From an uncultured Lachnospiraceae bacterium (GTDB lineage: Bacteria; Bacillota_A; Clostridia; Lachnospirales; Lachnospiraceae): a stretch of 7,448 nt of DNA. The stretch lies in contig CAMOFS010000068.1 in the NCBI GenBank assembly GCA_946613735.1, forward strand, positions 1 through 7,448, read 5' to 3'. This document shows, piece by piece, positions 5,875-7,448 of this stretch; the first letter of the stretch is position 1, and the number at the start of each line of letters is the position of its first letter. A program made the position numbers and the translations under genes. The notes beneath the pieces were generated by a model. The model was not told the DNA's origin, ran no database searches, and worked only from the letters and a program-made list of their open reading frames with translations.

Positions 5875-6513
5875 ATGAAGTATAGTATCGATCATTACAT
5901 CGTAGGGCCTGTGGGGACCAACTGCTACATCCTGGTAAACGAAGACACCAACGAGGGCGTGGTGGTGGATCCCGGCGCGGCAGCAAAAGCCCTGCGAGAC
6001 AAGATGGAAGAGGACGGCATCACTCCGGTGGCGATCCTTTTGACCCACGGACATTTTGATCACGCCGGTGCAGTGGCACCCCTTAGGTCAATGTATGAGG
6101 ATCTGGACATCCCGGTCTATGCCTGCAGCAAGGAAAAGAAGACCTTGGAGGATCCCCGCCTCAATCTTTCCGGCGGTATGGGTATGAAGTCAGAAAAGTA
6201 TGAGGCCACCGACTATCTGGATGATGGGGCGGAGTTTGAGGTTGCGGGCTTTAAGGTGAAGCTGCTTTTTACCCCGGGACATACTCCCGGAGGCTGCTGC
6301 TTTTATCTGGAGGATGAAAAGCTCTGCTTCACGGGGGATACGCTGTTTTGCGGCTCCGTGGGGCGCACCGATTTTCCGGAGGGCTCCATGTCCACTCTGG
6401 TGCGTTCCATCAATGACAAGCTTATGGCGCTGCCGGATGATGTGGTCTGCTATCCCGGCCACGACAGCCTTACCACGATTGGCGATGAAAGAATTAACAA
6501 CCCATTTTTATAG
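5875..6513 (+). CDS. MBL-fold metallo-hydrolase (YcbL/glyoxalase II-like)
   Basis: This 212-aa protein carries the full metallo-beta-lactamase-fold metal site: THGHFDH (57-63; H58, H60, D62, H63), H136 in TPGHTPGG, D155 in GDTLF and H196 in PGHD. The stretch SVGRTDFPEGS (161-171) and the ending near NPFL are typical of short hydroxyacylglutathione hydrolase-like enzymes of the YcbL type, which lack the C-terminal glutathione-binding domain of classical glyoxalase II. A thioester hydrolase role is plausible, but the substrate cannot be named. ATG 5875 follows AGGAGAGG (5864-5871). The gene starts 38 bp after rel and is probably cotranscribed with it. An MBL hydrolase next to rel is, to my knowledge, a recurrent arrangement in Clostridia. 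Its stop codon lies 2 bp before a repeat element. Confidence 0.9.
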   Translation: MKYSIDHYIVGPVGTNCYILVNEDTNEGVVVDPGAAAKALRDKMEEDGITPVAILLTHGHFDHAGAVAPLRSMYEDLDIPVYACSKEKKTLEDPRLNLSGGMGMKSEKYEATDYLDDGAEFEVAGFKVKLLFTPGHTPGGCCFYLEDEKLCFTGDTLFCGSVGRTDFPEGSMSTLVRSINDKLMALPDDVVCYPGHDSLTTIGDERINNPFL

Positions 6514-6515
6514 GG

Positions 6516-6638
6516 ATCCTTCGCTGCGCTCAGGATGACAGGGAAGCCAGGATGACAGGGAAGCCAGGATGACAGGGAAGCCAGGATGACAGGGGCGGAC
6601 CTAATTGTCATTCTGAGGAGCATAAGCGACGAAGAATC
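6516..6638. mobile_element. Small MITE-like element with imperfect terminal inverted repeats
   Basis: The left end (6516-6540) is a copy of the 25-bp hairpin repeat also found at 3458-3482. The right end (about 6606-6638) is the same motif in inverted orientation, with about 7 extra bases in its loop. The inner arms pair over 12 bp: CTCAGGATGACA (6529-6540) with TGTCATTCTGAG (6606-6617), including one G-U. The outer arms ATCCTTCG and CGAAGAAT pair at 7 of 8 positions. There is no coding capacity. It fills almost all of the 144 bp between the MBL gene and pyrB. No clear target-site duplication is visible, so classification as a non-autonomous transposable element is inferred; a REP-like hairpin family is the alternative. 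Confidence 0.65.
6531..6594 (+). repeat. 17-bp tandem repeat, about 3.8 copies
   Basis: Three perfect copies of CAGGATGACAGGGAAGC (6531-6547, 6548-6564, 6565-6581) are followed by a 13-bp partial copy (6582-6594). The first ten bases of each unit are the inner end of the left arm of the surrounding repeat element, so the array seems to have arisen by duplication of that arm end plus its flank. Identical copies suggest recent or ongoing slippage. Confidence 0.95.
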
Positions 6639-6657
6639 TTAATCATGGAGGATATAT

Positions 6658-7448
6658 ATGCGTCATTTGATGAGTCCTCTGGACTTTACTGTAGACGAGC
6701 TTTACGATCTTATGAAGCTGGCCGATGACATACGGGCCAACAGACAAAAATATGCAAAGGCCTGTGAGGGCAAGACCCTGGCCACCTGCTTTTATGAGCC
6801 ATCCACCAGGACCAGGCTTTCCTTTGAGGCTGCCATGCTCAATCTTGGCGGAAACGTATTGGGCTTTGCCAGCGCTGATTCCAGCAGTGCCGCAAAGGGA
6901 GAGAGTGTATCCGATACCATCAGGGTCATATCCGGATATGCTGATATCTGTGCCATCAGGCATCCCAAGGAGGGCGCGCCCCTGGTGGCCACTTCACATT
7001 CCGGCATCCCCGTTATCAATGCGGGTGACGGAGGACACCAGCATCCCACTCAGACACTTACGGATCTGTATACCATCAGATCCCTTCGTGGTGAGATAGG
7101 GGAGCTTACCATAGGCCTCTGCGGTGACCTGAAGTTTGGCCGTACGGTTCACTCCCTGATCAATGCCCTGGTGCGCTATCCGGACATCAAGTTTGTCCTC
7201 ATATCCCCTCCGGAGCTGGTGGTACCCAGCTATATCAGGGATGATGTGCTGACAGCCCGCGGCATTCCTTTTACCGAGGTAAAAAGCTTAGAGGACGCCA
7301 TGCCCGAGCTTGATATACTGTATATGACCAGGGTTCAGCGTGAGCGCTTCTTCAACGAAGAGGACTACATCCGAATGAAGGATTTTTACATTCTGGACAA
7401 GGCTAAAATGGAGCTGGCAAAAAAGAACATGCTGGTACTCCACCCCCT
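6658..7448 (+). CDS. pyrB: Aspartate carbamoyltransferase catalytic subunit, 3' end beyond window
   Basis: The first 263 codons of an enzyme that is usually about 305-310 aa are present. It joins carbamoyl phosphate and aspartate to give N-carbamoyl-aspartate, the first committed step of pyrimidine synthesis. Visible landmarks are the carbamoyl-phosphate loop [11 protein letters not shown] (47-57), the SSAAKGES loop with K80 (76-83), IRHPKEG with R101 (100-106), [12 protein letters not shown] (123-134), [12 protein letters not shown] with R162 (156-167) and TRVQRERF. The reading frame ends at LHP, at the beginning of the LHPLPR motif. ATG 6658 follows GGAGGA (6647-6652). Upstream is the repeat element, and I see neither a PyrR-type attenuator nor a convincing promoter in the gap. 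Clostridial pyrB is often followed by pyrI, which would lie outside the window. Confidence 0.96.
   Translation, partial: MRHLMSPLDFTVDELYDLMKLADDIRANRQKYAKACEGKTLATCFYEPSTRTRLSFEAAMLNLGGNVLGFASADSSSAAKGESVSDTIRVISGYADICAIRHPKEGAPLVATSHSGIPVINAGDGGHQHPTQTLTDLYTIRSLRGEIGELTIGLCGDLKFGRTVHSLINALVRYPDIKFVLISPPELVVPSYIRDDVLTARGIPFTEVKSLEDAMPELDILYMTRVQRERFFNEEDYIRMKDFYILDKAKMELAKKNMLVLHP

Noticed and set aside
6605..6637. pyrB promoter using TTGTCA (6605-6610)
   Set aside because: The only -10-like sequence, AAGAAT, lies 21-22 bp away. Both hexamers are parts of the inverted-repeat arm.

Overview
This window looks like chromosomal DNA from a Clostridia-type Gram-positive bacterium, most likely a Lachnospiraceae relative. 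The grounds are strong AGGAGG-type ribosome binding sites, near-consensus sigma-A promoters, a tetrahydrofolate (THF) riboswitch in front of a FolT-type ECF transporter subunit, a single bifunctional Rel protein, and YajC next to an LCP wall enzyme. Base composition is moderate. The genes are mostly housekeeping. I see no defence island, prophage, CRISPR array, tRNA or rRNA.

Layout. Positions 1-165 hold a sigma-A promoter and a leader with a stem-loop at the predicted transcript 5' end. They are followed on + by yajC (166-501, Sec accessory protein) and a 565-aa LCP-family cell-wall ligase (522-2219). Tail to tail with it, and overlapping its last 92 bp, is folT on - (2128-2664). The folT leader carries a THF riboswitch (2723-2846) driven by a promoter with perfect -35 and -10 hexamers (2862-2890). 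Divergent from folT, and starting inside that promoter, is a + strand series: a VanZ-like membrane protein (2890-3480), bifunctional (p)ppGpp synthetase/hydrolase Rel (3518-5836), an MBL-fold hydrolase (5875-6513), a repeat element (6516-6638) and the start of pyrB (6658 to the window end, truncated).

How the genes fit together. YajC and LCP serve the membrane and envelope. FolT imports folate under feedback from reduced folates. Rel sets (p)ppGpp levels in response to starvation. PyrB commits carbamoyl phosphate to pyrimidine synthesis. The Rel and MBL genes are closely spaced and probably cotranscribed. A possible extra promoter inside the VanZ gene could drive rel separately.

The most unusual material is repetitive DNA. 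A short hairpin repeat occurs once as the 3' end of the VanZ gene, where it supplies the last codons and the stop. It occurs twice more, in inverted orientation, as the ends of a small MITE-like element between the MBL gene and pyrB. The VanZ copy and the left end of the element differ at only 2 of 25 positions, and those two positions pair with each other in the hairpin. A 17-bp tandem array has grown from one end of the element. A separate 21-bp in-frame minisatellite encodes four heptads in a loop of the VanZ protein. No wholly new multi-gene system is evident.
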